This document shows, in pieces, positions 1 through 7,502 of a DNA stretch of 64,000 nt. The notes below the pieces were generated by a model. The model did no database searches and was not told where the DNA came from. It saw only the letters and a list, made by a program, of their open reading frames with translations. Each line of letters opens with the position of its first letter. Positions within the stretch are counted from its first letter, which is position 1. The translations under genes were made by a program, and so were the position numbers. This DNA is from Streptococcus oralis. Lineage in GTDB: Bacteria > Bacillota > Bacilli > Lactobacillales > Streptococcaceae. The stretch spans positions 765,001-829,000 of the forward strand of contig NZ_CP079724.1 in the NCBI RefSeq assembly GCF_019334565.1, read 5' to 3'.

Positions 1-54
1 GCTGCTCTGATTATTGCTGGAATCTTAGGCATGAATCTGATGAGAAAAAAGTAA
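1..54 (+). CDS. 3' end of a probable LPXTG-type wall-anchored surface protein (partial)
   Basis: Only the last 17 codons are in the window. They encode a hydrophobic run (AALIIAGILGMNL) followed by a short basic tail (MRKK) and TAA. A membrane helix ending in Arg/Lys is the usual end of a sortase-anchored protein, where the LPXTG motif lies about 20 residues before the helix; that motif would be upstream of the window, so the call is inference. A terminator hairpin follows at once. It could equally be the last helix of another membrane protein. Confidence 0.5.
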   Translation, partial: AALIIAGILGMNLMRKK

Positions 55-78
55 AGATTGTTTAGCAGTCTTTTTCTT
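54..78 (+). terminator. Rho-independent terminator
   Basis: A 7-bp stem AAGATTG / CAGTCTT with one G-U pair, loop TTTAG, followed by TTTTCTTT. It closes the partial gene at the left edge. Confidence 0.65.
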
Positions 79-150
79 TATCTAAATGATGCAGAAAATT
101 CAAAATTTTTAATGAAATTAAGCTTGGAAAACGATGATTTTAATATAGCA

Positions 151-159
151 TGATAAAAT
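151..159 (+). promoter_or_regulatory. Extended -10 promoter for the first hydrolase gene
   Basis: TG-A-TAAAAT at 151-159 with no convincing -35. It lies 45 bases before the ATG at 204, which has its own GAGGAGA ribosome site. Confidence 0.5.
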
Positions 160-203
160 AGATAAAAAGAATGATATCAGGATAAAGAGGAGAGAGTGTA
201 GAA

Positions 204-1061
204 ATGAAGCCAAATGATATTGCTGAAGCTATTGCTTTTTATAACAGAGAACCCGAGGTGTTGGAACGTCACCTTATACCAGTATTAGATTGTGATTTGG
301 TTGTTTATCATCGCCCTGGAAGCTCAAGTAAAGGACACATTATTTTTTATCATGGAGCTTGTGGCCGTAGTCAGATGTGGGCCAACCAGTATGATGCCTT
401 TGAGGGATTTGACCTCTATTTTGTCAATGTTCGAGGACAGGGTGAATCACCTATGAAAGTTGGCCTTCCCGACTTGGAAGGCGCTGTTCAAGATGTAGAT
501 GCTATTTTGTCCTATTTCCAGCTAGATAAGGTGATATTGGTTGGTCATTCTTGTGGAGGAAATCCACTTCAAGAGTACACCTATCGCCATCCAGAAAGAG
601 TCCTAGCCTTGGTCATGGTAGATAGTTGGGGACAGCATCGTTACCTATCAGAGAAAGAAAGAGGTCGAATCAAATATAGTTCTCTTATGTATAAAACGAT
701 TCCTTGGAAGGTGGTTGCTGATAAAAACTCAAAAATGTGTAGTGATAATCCTATCACAAGAGAATTGGTCAAGACGGCCATTATAGAAACTGGGCGAGAT
801 GTTTTCTTGAACCTTGGAATCACAGGTTTCTTGGCAGTTCATGAGATAGAAGGATATAAAGGAAATCCTCCCATGCTATTAGTAAGAGGCGAAAATGATT
901 TTCCCAAACACCTAAAAAAAATCTATGATGGTATCATTGCTTTAAATCCCAATGCGCGTCAAGTAACGATTTCAGACAGCAAACACCAACCGATGAATGA
1001 CCATCCTAAAGAGTTTAATCAGATAGTTGGTGATTTTTTTGAAGAAGTAGTAGCCTTGTAA
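204..1061 (+). CDS. alpha/beta hydrolase
   Basis: 285 aa serine hydrolase of the alpha/beta fold. An oxyanion-type His-Gly lies at residues 50-51 and the nucleophile elbow G-H-S-C-G-G puts the serine at 116; a late His (SKHQP) can complete the triad and an Asp is present in GENDFP. No signal peptide is seen, so it is cytoplasmic. The start is supported by GAGGAGAGAG upstream. The substrate cannot be told from sequence; related proteins include esterases, haloperoxidase-like enzymes and prolyl aminopeptidase relatives. A second, more divergent hydrolase follows 86 bp downstream under its own promoter. Confidence 0.85.
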   Translation: MKPNDIAEAIAFYNREPEVLERHLIPVLDCDLVVYHRPGSSSKGHIIFYHGACGRSQMWANQYDAFEGFDLYFVNVRGQGESPMKVGLPDLEGAVQDVDAILSYFQLDKVILVGHSCGGNPLQEYTYRHPERVLALVMVDSWGQHRYLSEKERGRIKYSSLMYKTIPWKVVADKNSKMCSDNPITRELVKTAIIETGRDVFLNLGITGFLAVHEIEGYKGNPPMLLVRGENDFPKHLKKIYDGIIALNPNARQVTISDSKHQPMNDHPKEFNQIVGDFFEEVVAL

Positions 1062-1078
1062 GATAGAACCTATCCAAC

Positions 1079-1107
1079 TTGTGAAAATCCCTGGAACGTG
1101 ATAAAAT
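1079..1107 (+). promoter_or_regulatory. Promoter of the second hydrolase gene
   Basis: TTGTGA (1079-1084), 17-base spacer, TAAAAT (1102-1107) with an extended TG at 1099-1100. The leader to the ATG at 1148 is about 35 bases and lacks a strong ribosome site. Confidence 0.6.
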
Positions 1108-1147
1108 AAAGGATAAGGGTTTTTAATAAATCATTGTTATAGAATGA

Positions 1148-1948
1148 ATGGATTTCTTTATGAAACGGTTTGAAGTAACTACAAAAATTGTCAGTCTCTC
1201 TGTTACTTATAAAAAGCAAAAGAAAGTGCTTGTTTGTTTAAATGGCGCAGGTTTGCTACCAAGTTATGAAAATTTTTCACTTATACTTGAAAAACTTCCT
1301 TCAACAATTGGTTATTTGACAATTGATTTTCCAAACACAGGTAGGAGTCCGATTCATGACCAATCTGGAAAAAATCTGGACAATCTTGTAGACGCGGTTT
1401 ATGAAGTACTTGAAGAATTGGCAATTTCTGAATATATACTTTGTGTACATAGTTTGAGTGGAATTTTGGCTTGCAAATTGATGAGCAAATCAATTAAGTG
1501 TCAGGCTTTAGTAGCAATTGAACCAACAACTAAAAAAGTAATGTTTCCTGATTTTTCAGAAAATCCTTATCCAGAAATGGAAGAGCAGATGAGACTGATT
1601 GAAGAGTGTGGCCCCGAAGTTTATTTTAAGAACATAACTCAAGCAGCATTTAGCTCTGAAACTAATGAAGAAATCTGGGATTTAGTGCAAGAAAAAGATT
1701 CAGAGTTGGAAAGACAAGTTCCAGAATTTCATATATATTGTGAGATTACTGAGAAAGATTTTGAGAATGTATCTATAGAAGCTCATATTCCCGTTTTTAT
1801 TTTTTGTCAGGCTTATAGAGAAAAAGAGTATAGAGAATCAGAGTATTGGACTTCCAATACTAAGCTCATTTTAGGAGGGAATCACCATTATTTACAATGG
1901 TCAGAATCAGAAAAAATTGCAGCCATCATTCGAGAATTGTCAGAATAA
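1148..1948 (+). CDS. alpha/beta hydrolase, divergent nucleophile elbow
   Basis: 266 aa cytoplasmic protein with alpha/beta hydrolase features: an N-terminal strand followed by LNGAG (oxyanion region, residues 31-35), a nucleophile region C-V-H-S-L-S-G with Ser102, and a C-terminal GNHHYLQW supplying a histidine. The usual G-x-S-x-G is altered: Val replaces the first Gly and Ser104 the last, so activity is plausible but not certain. The start is weak, because the ATG at 1148 has only AATGAATGG before it; an internal ATG at 1160 (MKRFEV) is a possible alternative. It lies just upstream of rimM but is probably transcribed from its own promoter. Confidence 0.75.
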   Translation: MDFFMKRFEVTTKIVSLSVTYKKQKKVLVCLNGAGLLPSYENFSLILEKLPSTIGYLTIDFPNTGRSPIHDQSGKNLDNLVDAVYEVLEELAISEYILCVHSLSGILACKLMSKSIKCQALVAIEPTTKKVMFPDFSENPYPEMEEQMRLIEECGPEVYFKNITQAAFSSETNEEIWDLVQEKDSELERQVPEFHIYCEITEKDFENVSIEAHIPVFIFCQAYREKEYRESEYWTSNTKLILGGNHHYLQWSESEKIAAIIRELSE

Positions 1949-1978
1949 GATGGAAAGAAGGAGAGTACAGGAGACAAG

Positions 1979-2497
1979 ATGAACTACTTTAATGTTGGGA
2001 AAATCGTTAATACGCAGGGTCTGCAGGGTGAGATGCGAGTCTTGTCTGTGACGGATTTTGCTGAAGAACGGTTTAAAAAGGGAGCAGAGCTGGCTTTATT
2101 TGATGAAAAAGATCAGTTTGTCCAAACAGTGACCATCGCTAGCCACCGTAAGCATAAGAATTTTGACATTATCAAATTCAAAGACATGTACCATATCAAT
2201 GCGATTGAGAAGTACAAGGGTTATAGCCTCAAGGTTGCTGAGGAAGATTTGAACGATTTAGATGATGGTGAATTCTACTATCATGAAATTATTGGTTTGG
2301 AAGTTTACGAGGGAGAGAACTTGATTGGAACTATCAAGGAAATCCTACAACCAGGTGCCAACGATGTCTGGGTGGTCAAACGAAAAGGTAAGCGTGATTT
2401 GCTTTTACCTTACATTCCGCCAGTAGTTCTCAATGTTGATATTCCAGACAAGCGGGTCGAAGTGGAAATCTTAGAAGGGTTAGATGATGAAGATTGA
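1979..2497 (+). CDS. rimM: 16S rRNA processing protein RimM
   Basis: 172 aa ribosome maturation factor that binds S19 and helps assemble the 30S head. The N-terminal RimM barrel (residues 1-90, starting [21 protein letters not shown]) is followed by a PRC-barrel half with the typical L-L-P-Y-I stretch ([11 protein letters not shown]) and a D-rich tail. Length is normal for the family. Ribosome site AGGAGA precedes the ATG. It overlaps trmD by 11 bases, the conserved rimM-trmD arrangement; the usual rpsP-KH protein partners are not in view. Confidence 0.97.
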   Translation: MNYFNVGKIVNTQGLQGEMRVLSVTDFAEERFKKGAELALFDEKDQFVQTVTIASHRKHKNFDIIKFKDMYHINAIEKYKGYSLKVAEEDLNDLDDGEFYYHEIIGLEVYEGENLIGTIKEILQPGANDVWVVKRKGKRDLLLPYIPPVVLNVDIPDKRVEVEILEGLDDED

Positions 2498-3206
2498 TAT
2501 TTTAACCCTCTTTCCAGAGATGTTTTCTCCGCTGGAGCACTCGATCGTTGGGAAAGCTCGAGAAAAAGGGCTCTTGGATATCCAGTATCATAATTTTAGA
2601 GATTACGCCGAAAAGGCCCGTCATGTTGACGATGAACCTTACGGAGGCGGTCAAGGAATGTTGCTCCGTGCCCAACCTATTTTCGACGCCTTTGACGCCA
2701 TTGAAAAGAAAAATCCCCGCGTCATTCTTCTCGATCCTGCTGGGAAACAGTTCGATCAAGCCTACGCTGAAGATTTGGCTCAAGAAGAGGAACTGATCTT
2801 TATCTGCGGTCACTACGAAGGGTATGACGAGCGCATCAAGACCTTGGTAACCGATGAAATTTCCCTAGGAGATTATGTCCTGACTGGTGGTGAGTTGGCG
2901 GCCATGACCATGATTGATGCGACTGTGCGCTTGATACCAGAAGTGATTGGTAAGGAGTCTAGCCACCAAGATGATAGCTTTTCTTCAGGTCTTCTCGAAT
3001 ATCCTCAGTATACACGCCCTTATGACTATCGAGGCATGGTCGTTCCAGATGTGCTCATGAGTGGACATCATGAGAAGATTCGCCAGTGGCGACTGTATGA
3101 GAGTCTAAAGAAAACCTACGAGCGCAGACCTGACCTGCTAGAAAACTATCAACTGACAGCCGAAGAAGAAAAGATGCTGGCTGAAATCAAAGAAAACAAA
3201 GAATAA
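2487..3206 (+). CDS. trmD: tRNA (guanine37-N1)-methyltransferase TrmD
   Basis: SpoU-like trefoil-knot (SPOUT) methyltransferase that makes m1G37 in tRNAs reading CNN codons, which prevents +1 frameshifting. The AdoMet-binding knot motifs are intact: [17 protein letters not shown] and the catalytic region with HQDDSFS. From the second of two adjacent ATGs it is 239 aa. I prefer this one because it lies 8 bases from AAGGG, whereas the ATG at 2484 is only 5 bases away. It overlaps the end of rimM, suggesting translational coupling. Confidence 0.97.
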   Translation: MKIDILTLFPEMFSPLEHSIVGKAREKGLLDIQYHNFRDYAEKARHVDDEPYGGGQGMLLRAQPIFDAFDAIEKKNPRVILLDPAGKQFDQAYAEDLAQEEELIFICGHYEGYDERIKTLVTDEISLGDYVLTGGELAAMTMIDATVRLIPEVIGKESSHQDDSFSSGLLEYPQYTRPYDYRGMVVPDVLMSGHHEKIRQWRLYESLKKTYERRPDLLENYQLTAEEEKMLAEIKENKE

Positions 3207-3217
3207 AGGAGAACCTT

Positions 3218-3556
3218 ATGCAAGTAATCAAACGTAATGGAGAAATTGCTGAATTTGATCCAGATAAAATTTACCAAGCTGTCCTAAAAGCAGCTCAAAC
3301 AGTTTATGTTTTGACTGATGACTTACGTCAAAACTTAGCTCAAGTTACTAAGAAAGTCGTTTTGGACTTGGAAGAAGCAAAAGTAGAACGTGCCACTATC
3401 AGCATGATCCAATCAATGGTTGAACACCGCTTACTTGGAGCTGGCTACATTACCATTGCAGAACACTATATCTCTTATCGCTTGCAACGCGATTTGGAGA
3501 GAAGTGGCTATGGTGACCATATCGCAGTTCATCTTCATTTTGAACAAATCCGTTAA
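3218..3556 (+). CDS. stand-alone ATP-cone domain protein
   Basis: 112 aa, nearly all one ATP-cone domain: the opening VIKRNGEIAEFDPDKIYQA (residues 3-21) is the classic start of this nucleotide-binding fold. ATP-cones normally sit at the N-terminus of ribonucleotide reductases or behind the zinc ribbon of NrdR; here neither partner domain is present. It begins 11 bases after trmD with an AAAGGAG ribosome site, so it is probably co-transcribed. The tail (residues 85-112) includes YRLQRDLERSGYGDHIAVHLHFE. Its function is unknown; a nucleotide-sensing role is inference. Confidence 0.85.
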   Translation: MQVIKRNGEIAEFDPDKIYQAVLKAAQTVYVLTDDLRQNLAQVTKKVVLDLEEAKVERATISMIQSMVEHRLLGAGYITIAEHYISYRLQRDLERSGYGDHIAVHLHFEQIR

Positions 3557-3557
3557 G

Positions 3558-3598
3558 AAAAAGAGTGGGATGCAAAGAACATCTCACTCTTTCTTAAA
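3558..3598. terminator. Bidirectional terminator
   Basis: Inverted repeat AAAGAGTGGGAT / ATCTCACTCTTT (12 bp with one G-U pair) between two convergent genes. A T-rich tract follows on the plus strand and TTTTTCTT on the minus strand. It overlaps the stop codon of the minus-strand gene. Confidence 0.75.
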
Positions 3599-3904
3599 TA
3601 GACTTTTCTGAGCTTTTTGTACAGTTGAGGGAACGAAACGAAGTCGCTTAATGTCACTGATACGAATGATTCGGGTCACGTTTTTTGAAAAATTTTTGAC
3701 GATAATTTGTTGGCGATTAGCATCGTGTTTAACAATATCACCCGAAAAACTTGTTTCAGCAAATATGACATGAACAGCCGTCTTTTTCTGGATGGCTTGT
3801 TCAATCATAGCAGTGAGGGAGTTGTCCTCGGTTTGAGGATGATCATCATTCCCATTGAGAAAACCATGTAGTTTATCTAGAACTAGTTTGAATGTCTGTC
3901 TCAT
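3584..3904 (-). CDS. hypothetical protein, possible YolD-like small beta-barrel
   Basis: 106 aa, basic and soluble. Residues 45-95 (VHVIFAE..GDIVKHDANRQQIIVKNF..RIIRISDIKRLRF) have the alternating beta pattern and the ...I..DI.R.. ending seen in YolD-like or Sm-like barrels; this is a resemblance only. A good ribosome site (GGGAGGATTCT) precedes the ATG. It converges on the ATP-cone gene and diverges from the YdbC-like gene. No catalytic motif is visible. Confidence 0.75.
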   Translation of the reverse strand: MRQTFKLVLDKLHGFLNGNDDHPQTEDNSLTAMIEQAIQKKTAVHVIFAETSFSGDIVKHDANRQQIIVKNFSKNVTRIIRISDIKRLRFVPSTVQKAQKSLFKKE

Positions 3905-4007
3905 AGAATCCTCCCTTCTTATATATCCACATTATATAAAATTTTCCTAAAAACCACAAGATTTTTACAAATAAACTATAGAAAGCATACCACATAAAGG
4001 AGTTAAA

Positions 4008-4226
4008 ATGGCAGAATTTACATTTGAAATCGAAGAACACTTACTGACCTTGTCTGAAAATGAAAAAGGCTGGACAAAAGAACTAAATCGAGTTAGCTTT
4101 AATGGTGCGCCAGCAAAGTTTGACATTCGAACTTGGAGCCCTGACCATACCAAAATGGGCAAAGGAATCACCCTTTCCAATGAAGAATTTCAGGTAATGG
4201 TTGATGCCTTTAAAGGTGGACAATAA
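4008..4226 (+). CDS. YdbC/PC4-family single-stranded DNA-binding protein
   Basis: 72 aa. The sequence matches the YdbC family, a bacterial counterpart of the eukaryotic coactivator PC4: two beta-rich segments (FTFEIEEHLLTLSENEKGWTKE, then KFDIRTWSPDH) followed by a short helix (SNEEFQVMVDAFK). Family members dimerise and bind single-stranded nucleic acid with little sequence preference; a transcriptional role is assumed, not proven. AAAGGAG precedes the ATG by 6 bases. A strong bidirectional terminator follows. Confidence 0.88.
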   Translation: MAEFTFEIEEHLLTLSENEKGWTKELNRVSFNGAPAKFDIRTWSPDHTKMGKGITLSNEEFQVMVDAFKGGQ

Positions 4227-4260
4227 AAAGAATCTTGAGTACAGCTCAAGATTCTTTTTT
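4226..4260. terminator. Strong bidirectional terminator
   Basis: AAAAGAATCTTGAG / CTCAAGATTCTTTT, a 14-bp perfect stem with loop TACAG. It has T runs on both strands and serves the YdbC-like gene and the convergent tetR gene. Confidence 0.9.
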
Positions 4261-4817
4261 TAGGACACAATGTAGTCACACAAAGAAGTTTTAGACAATT
4301 GAATGAAAGTCTCTCTATACTCTTCAGGTGGTATTGGATTATCTTTACGAATCCAGACTTCGATGAAAGAGATTGCCATGGTCGTAATGATATAAGCGAT
4401 GTCTTCTTTACTAAAATTATATTTCAGTTGGTAATTGACATTCTTTAGTACCCACTCAGAGTATGTTCCACGCAGAAACTCCTTCCAACATGGGTCGACT
4501 TGTGTGGTATACAAGGTGTTAACAATTTCTTTTTTTTCGTATATGAGCGGAAGTATATAGTCTGCTAAAAAGCTGATAGGATCTCCGTCATTGTTAGGAC
4601 AGTACTTATTAAAGACGTTAAAAATGTGCTGATTGGTTTCTTCATGAATGTACTCAATAATATCTTCAAAGTTGTTAAAATGCTTTTGATAAATCGCTTG
4701 TCGTGAGATACCAGCTTCAGCAGCAATTTCAGTCATTGTAAAGGAACTACGCTGAGGATTTTTCTTAGCTAGTGTGATGAGAGAACCAATGATTAGCTCA
4801 CGAGTATTCTTTGCCAT
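4260..4817 (-). CDS. TetR/AcrR family transcriptional regulator
   Basis: 185 aa from the ATG at 4817, chosen because AGAAAGGTAA precedes it; a longer reading adds 28 residues without a ribosome site. The N-terminal helix-turn-helix is clear (residues 1-50: FTMTEIAAEAGISRQAIYQKHFNNFEDII). The C-terminal ligand domain is specific to the protein and gives no hint of the effector; Phe- and Trp-rich helices suggest a hydrophobic pocket. It is an orphan: upstream lies 0.4 kb of non-coding DNA and then bioY on the same strand. An inverted repeat in its leader may be its own operator. Confidence 0.9.
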   Translation of the reverse strand: MAKNTRELIIGSLITLAKKNPQRSSFTMTEIAAEAGISRQAIYQKHFNNFEDIIEYIHEETNQHIFNVFNKYCPNNDGDPISFLADYILPLIYEKKEIVNTLYTTQVDPCWKEFLRGTYSEWVLKNVNYQLKYNFSKEDIAYIITTMAISFIEVWIRKDNPIPPEEYRETFIQLSKTSLCDYIVS

Positions 4818-4874
4818 AGAATTACCTTTCTGTTTATAATTATTTACAGTTATTTTTGAATGAAGAAAAATCAA

Positions 4875-4909
4875 AATGTTCAAGTTAATATAAATAATCA
4901 ATGAACATT
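4875..4909. promoter_or_regulatory. Candidate TetR operator (inverted repeat)
   Basis: Arms AATGTTCA and TGAACATT are perfect inverted repeats separated by 19 bases, between the predicted tetR start site and its ATG. TetR proteins bind inverted repeats as dimers and often regulate themselves, so autoregulation is plausible. The spacing is longer than in many TetR sites. Confidence 0.4.
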
Positions 4910-5176
4910 AAATTTACTGAATCTTTTAGGTAGCTCTATTGTATCACAAATAATTTATTAAATATAGTTCTATCAGTGAAAATGCGTTTTCTGAAAAGTA
5001 TACAATTATTAACCTTCCAAAATAAATGGAAGCTTATTTGGTTTGAATCAATTAGAATACTTTTCTACTTTGCATATCGTAAATAGCTTTAATTTGAAGA
5101 ATAAAACGATTAATATTCATACCGGTATAAGAATAGTCAAGTAGCTAAATAGAGTACAGTTGATTCTTAGAAAGGA

Positions 5177-5206
5177 AATAGTCCAGAACAATTATTCTGG
5201 ACTATT
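5177..5206. terminator. Terminator after bioY
   Basis: AATAGTCCAGAA / TTCTGGACTATT, a 12-bp perfect stem with a 6-base loop. Read on the minus strand it is followed by TCCTTTC, a modest T tract; on the plus strand by CTTTTA. Confidence 0.75.
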
Positions 5207-5209
5207 CTT

Positions 5210-5746
5210 TTATCTTGAAAAATATGGAAGGCTTTTCAATCGTTCTAGGAGGGGACGACCAATGAAACTAATGGCAATAATCTTACCAAGATCAGGAAGG
5301 ATAAAGGGAAGGACACCGACAGCTAGTGCCTTATCAAATGGCATCCCAGCAAGGAAGTGGAGGCTGAGAATACCTCCGACAAAGACGAGGGAGTCACCCA
5401 AGAGGTTGGCTAGGAAAATGCGAATGTAGCCACTATTTTGATGGATGAGATAAGATGTAAGTCCTGCATAGACAAGGTCAAACCAAAGATAGCCTGCACT
5501 TGGACCGACTAAAACGTGAAATCCAGCTCCTCCCCCTGCAAAAACAGGTAAACCAATGGAACCCAGCAGGAGATAGAGAGCTACAGATAGAACAGCTTCT
5601 CTGGGTCTAAAAACAGTAGCAATCAGACCAATTGCAAAGTTTTGCAAAGTGAAGGGGACAGGACCGATAGGGAGACTGATTTGTGCCAATACGGCAATGA
5701 GAGCAGCACCGATAGCAGGGATAGCATAAATATGAGCTTTTTTCAA
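5210..5746 (-). CDS. bioY: BioY, biotin-binding subunit of an ECF transporter
   Basis: 178 aa integral membrane protein with about six hydrophobic helices. It shows the BioY pattern GPVPFTLQNFA (residues 28-38), GSIGLPVFAGGGAG and GPSAGYLWFD, which line the biotin site. BioY is the S component that captures biotin and works with the shared EcfA-EcfA'-EcfT module, encoded elsewhere. No biotin biosynthesis gene is nearby, so the cell probably depends on uptake. A good promoter and an 11-bp palindrome at the predicted start site suggest repressor control. Confidence 0.95.
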   Translation of the reverse strand: MKKAHIYAIPAIGAALIAVLAQISLPIGPVPFTLQNFAIGLIATVFRPREAVLSVALYLLLGSIGLPVFAGGGAGFHVLVGPSAGYLWFDLVYAGLTSYLIHQNSGYIRIFLANLLGDSLVFVGGILSLHFLAGMPFDKALAVGVLPFILPDLGKIIAISFIGRPLLERLKSLPYFSR

Positions 5747-5770
5747 AACTGTTAACCTCTTTTCAAAATT

Positions 5771-5807
5771 ATAGTAACTATTATACTAATTCAGAAACAA
5801 AAGTCAA
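5771..5807 (-). promoter_or_regulatory. bioY promoter with overlapping palindrome
   Basis: On the minus strand TTGACT (5807-5802), 16-base spacer, TATAAT (5785-5780). Immediately downstream, where RNA should start, lies the perfect palindrome ATAGTAACTAT (5771-5781). A biotin-responsive repressor is likely by analogy with other bioY genes; the sequence is not an obvious BirA box. Confidence 0.6.
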
Positions 5808-5856
5808 CCTATTTTTGAAATTGAGGTAACAATTTTGTGACAGCCGATTTTGCATG

Positions 5857-5882
5857 TAAAAAGAGACCTCAAGAGGTCTCTT
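5857..5882 (-). terminator. gor terminator
   Basis: AAGAGACCTC / GAGGTCTCTT around loop AA, followed on the minus strand by TTTT. It sits 8 bases beyond the gor stop codon. Confidence 0.85.
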
Positions 5883-5889
5883 ACGATAA

Positions 5890-7236
5890 TTAGCGCATGG
5901 TCACAAATTCTTCTGAGGCAGTTGGGTGGATAGCTACTGTAGCATCAAAGTCCGCCTTGGTTGCTCCCATCTTGATGGCAACAGCGAATCCTTGAATCAT
6001 CTCATCCACTCCATAACCGAGTCCGTGAAGGCCAACAACTTTTTCATCAGCACCAGCGGTGATGAGTTTGAAGCGTGATTCTTGACGATGGTTTGTAACG
6101 GCAGAGTACATAGATGCAAAACTTGATTTGTAGACTTTGATGTTATCTTGGCCGTATTCTTTGATAGCTTGATCTTCAGTTAAACCAACTGTTCCGATTG
6201 CTGGGTGTGAGAAGACAACAGTAGGGATAGTCGTGTAGTCCATCTTAGCACTTGTTTTCCCATTAAAGAGACGTTCAGATAGGGTACGTCCAGCCTTGAT
6301 GGCTACTGGAGTTAGTTCCTTCTCACCAGTAACGTCTCCAAGGGCATAGATACCATCTACAACAGTATTTTGATACTCATCCACTTGGATAAATCCACGT
6401 TGGTTGAGTGTAACGCCGGCCTTTTCTAACTCAAGACCATCTACATTTGGACGGCGACCGGTAGCCCAAATAACTTGGCTAGCAGTGTGACTAGAACCGT
6501 CTTCGAAATGAATGGTAATACCTTGATCCGTTTCTTCGAGCTTGACGGGTACCTTGTGTGTGTGCAAAGGTAGACCTGTTTCTTCCATTTCATTGACAAG
6601 ACCTTCAACGATGTAGCTGTCAAACGTGCGCAAGGGACGATCACGACGGACAAACAAATCCGTTTTTACTCCTAGCGCGTGGAGAACACCTGCTAATTCA
6701 ACGGCGATATAGCCAGCTCCAAGAATCGCAACGGATTCAGGAAGTTGCTCCCAAGCAAAGACATCGTCTGAGCTACCACCGAGTTCAGCTCCAGGGATAG
6801 TTGGGATGCTTGGGCGAGCACCAGTCGCAATTACGATATGTTTGGCACGAATCAATTCACCATCAACGCTGACTGTGTGGGAATCAACGAAATGAGCACG
6901 ACCTTCAATCAAATCAACACCGTTGCGCTTGAAACTTCCATCATAAGACGAGCGGGCACGATCGATGTAGGCTTCACGATTTTGACGAAGTTTTGCGAAA
7001 TCAAATTGAATATCTGAACTCGTAAACCCATAGTCAGGACCGTAGTGGTGGAAGCTTTCAGCGATCTGCGCTCCATACCACATGATTTTCTTAGGAACGC
7101 AGCCGACATTGACGCAGGTTCCACCTAATTTTTTCTCCTCGATAACAGCTGCTTTAGCACCGTGTTCGCCAGCTCGGTTCATGGTGGCAATGCCACCGCT
7201 CCCTCCACCGATGGCGATGATATCATATTCTCTCAT
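5890..7236 (-). CDS. gor: glutathione reductase
   Basis: 448 aa FAD-dependent disulfide reductase that uses NADPH to reduce glutathione disulfide. The FAD dinucleotide fold is at the N-terminus (IGGGSGG, residues 9-15), the redox pair is [13 protein letters not shown] (Cys41, Cys46), the NADPH-binding loop is [11 protein letters not shown], and the dimer domain ends with the His437-Pro...Glu442 active-site pair. Streptococci of this group do not make glutathione and import it, so Gor serves imported glutathione in peroxide and metal defence (family knowledge). AAGGAG precedes the ATG. Confidence 0.96.
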   Translation of the reverse strand: MREYDIIAIGGGSGGIATMNRAGEHGAKAAVIEEKKLGGTCVNVGCVPKKIMWYGAQIAESFHHYGPDYGFTSSDIQFDFAKLRQNREAYIDRARSSYDGSFKRNGVDLIEGRAHFVDSHTVSVDGELIRAKHIVIATGARPSIPTIPGAELGGSSDDVFAWEQLPESVAILGAGYIAVELAGVLHALGVKTDLFVRRDRPLRTFDSYIVEGLVNEMEETGLPLHTHKVPVKLEETDQGITIHFEDGSSHTASQVIWATGRRPNVDGLELEKAGVTLNQRGFIQVDEYQNTVVDGIYALGDVTGEKELTPVAIKAGRTLSERLFNGKTSAKMDYTTIPTVVFSHPAIGTVGLTEDQAIKEYGQDNIKVYKSSFASMYSAVTNHRQESRFKLITAGADEKVVGLHGLGYGVDEMIQGFAVAIKMGATKADFDATVAIHPTASEEFVTMR

Positions 7237-7407
7237 AGAAAACTCCTTATAGCTTTGATAGTCATATTCTATCGTTTTTATTTTTTGAATGCAAAAATCT
7301 GCTACGATAAAAAAATTATAAAAACGCTTGCCAAACTCAAAAAGTTATTGTATTCTATATCTAGAACAATAACTCAATAAACGAATACCGAACGAAATAA
7401 TGATCCT

Positions 7408-7466
7408 GAATTGTCATTGTTTCCATCTGAACTGTTATTGTTTGGGCTTGGTGTTTCTGATATAAT
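7408..7466 (+). promoter_or_regulatory. Promoter of the MacAB-like operon with 21-bp spaced repeats
   Basis: TTGTTT (7438-7443), 17-base spacer, TATAAT (7461-7466) with extended TGA. Two imperfect 15-base direct repeats (GAATTGTCATTGTTT and GAACTGTTATTGTTT) begin at 7408 and 7429, a period of exactly 21 bp, and the second runs into the -35. A related inverted copy (AGAACAATAAC) lies at about 7361. This looks like an activator site. Confidence 0.65.
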
Positions 7467-7502
7467 GGTTTTTGTAAGGCAAAAATATAAAGGAGCTTAA
7501 AA

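Larger units (their letters stand above)
4818..5209. other. 0.39-kb intergenic region between tetR and bioY
   Basis: No ORF with a ribosome site is visible. On the minus strand an extended -10 (TGATACAAT, 4938-4946 read in reverse) could drive tetR with a leader of about 110 bases. That leader holds a perfect inverted repeat AATGTTCA / TGAACATT (4875-4882 and 4902-4909). A 10-bp palindrome ATACCGGTAT lies at 5119-5128 with no assigned role. The rest is AT-rich and featureless. Confidence 0.6.

Noticed and set aside
5119..5128. ATACCGGTAT palindrome as an operator
   Set aside because: No promoter or gene start is near enough to give it a role; recorded only as unexplained.
5160..5429. 89-codon plus-strand ORF starting in the bioY terminator
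   Set aside because: Mostly antisense to bioY; the start lies within the intergenic region without a ribosome site and the Arg/Pro-rich product is not protein-like.
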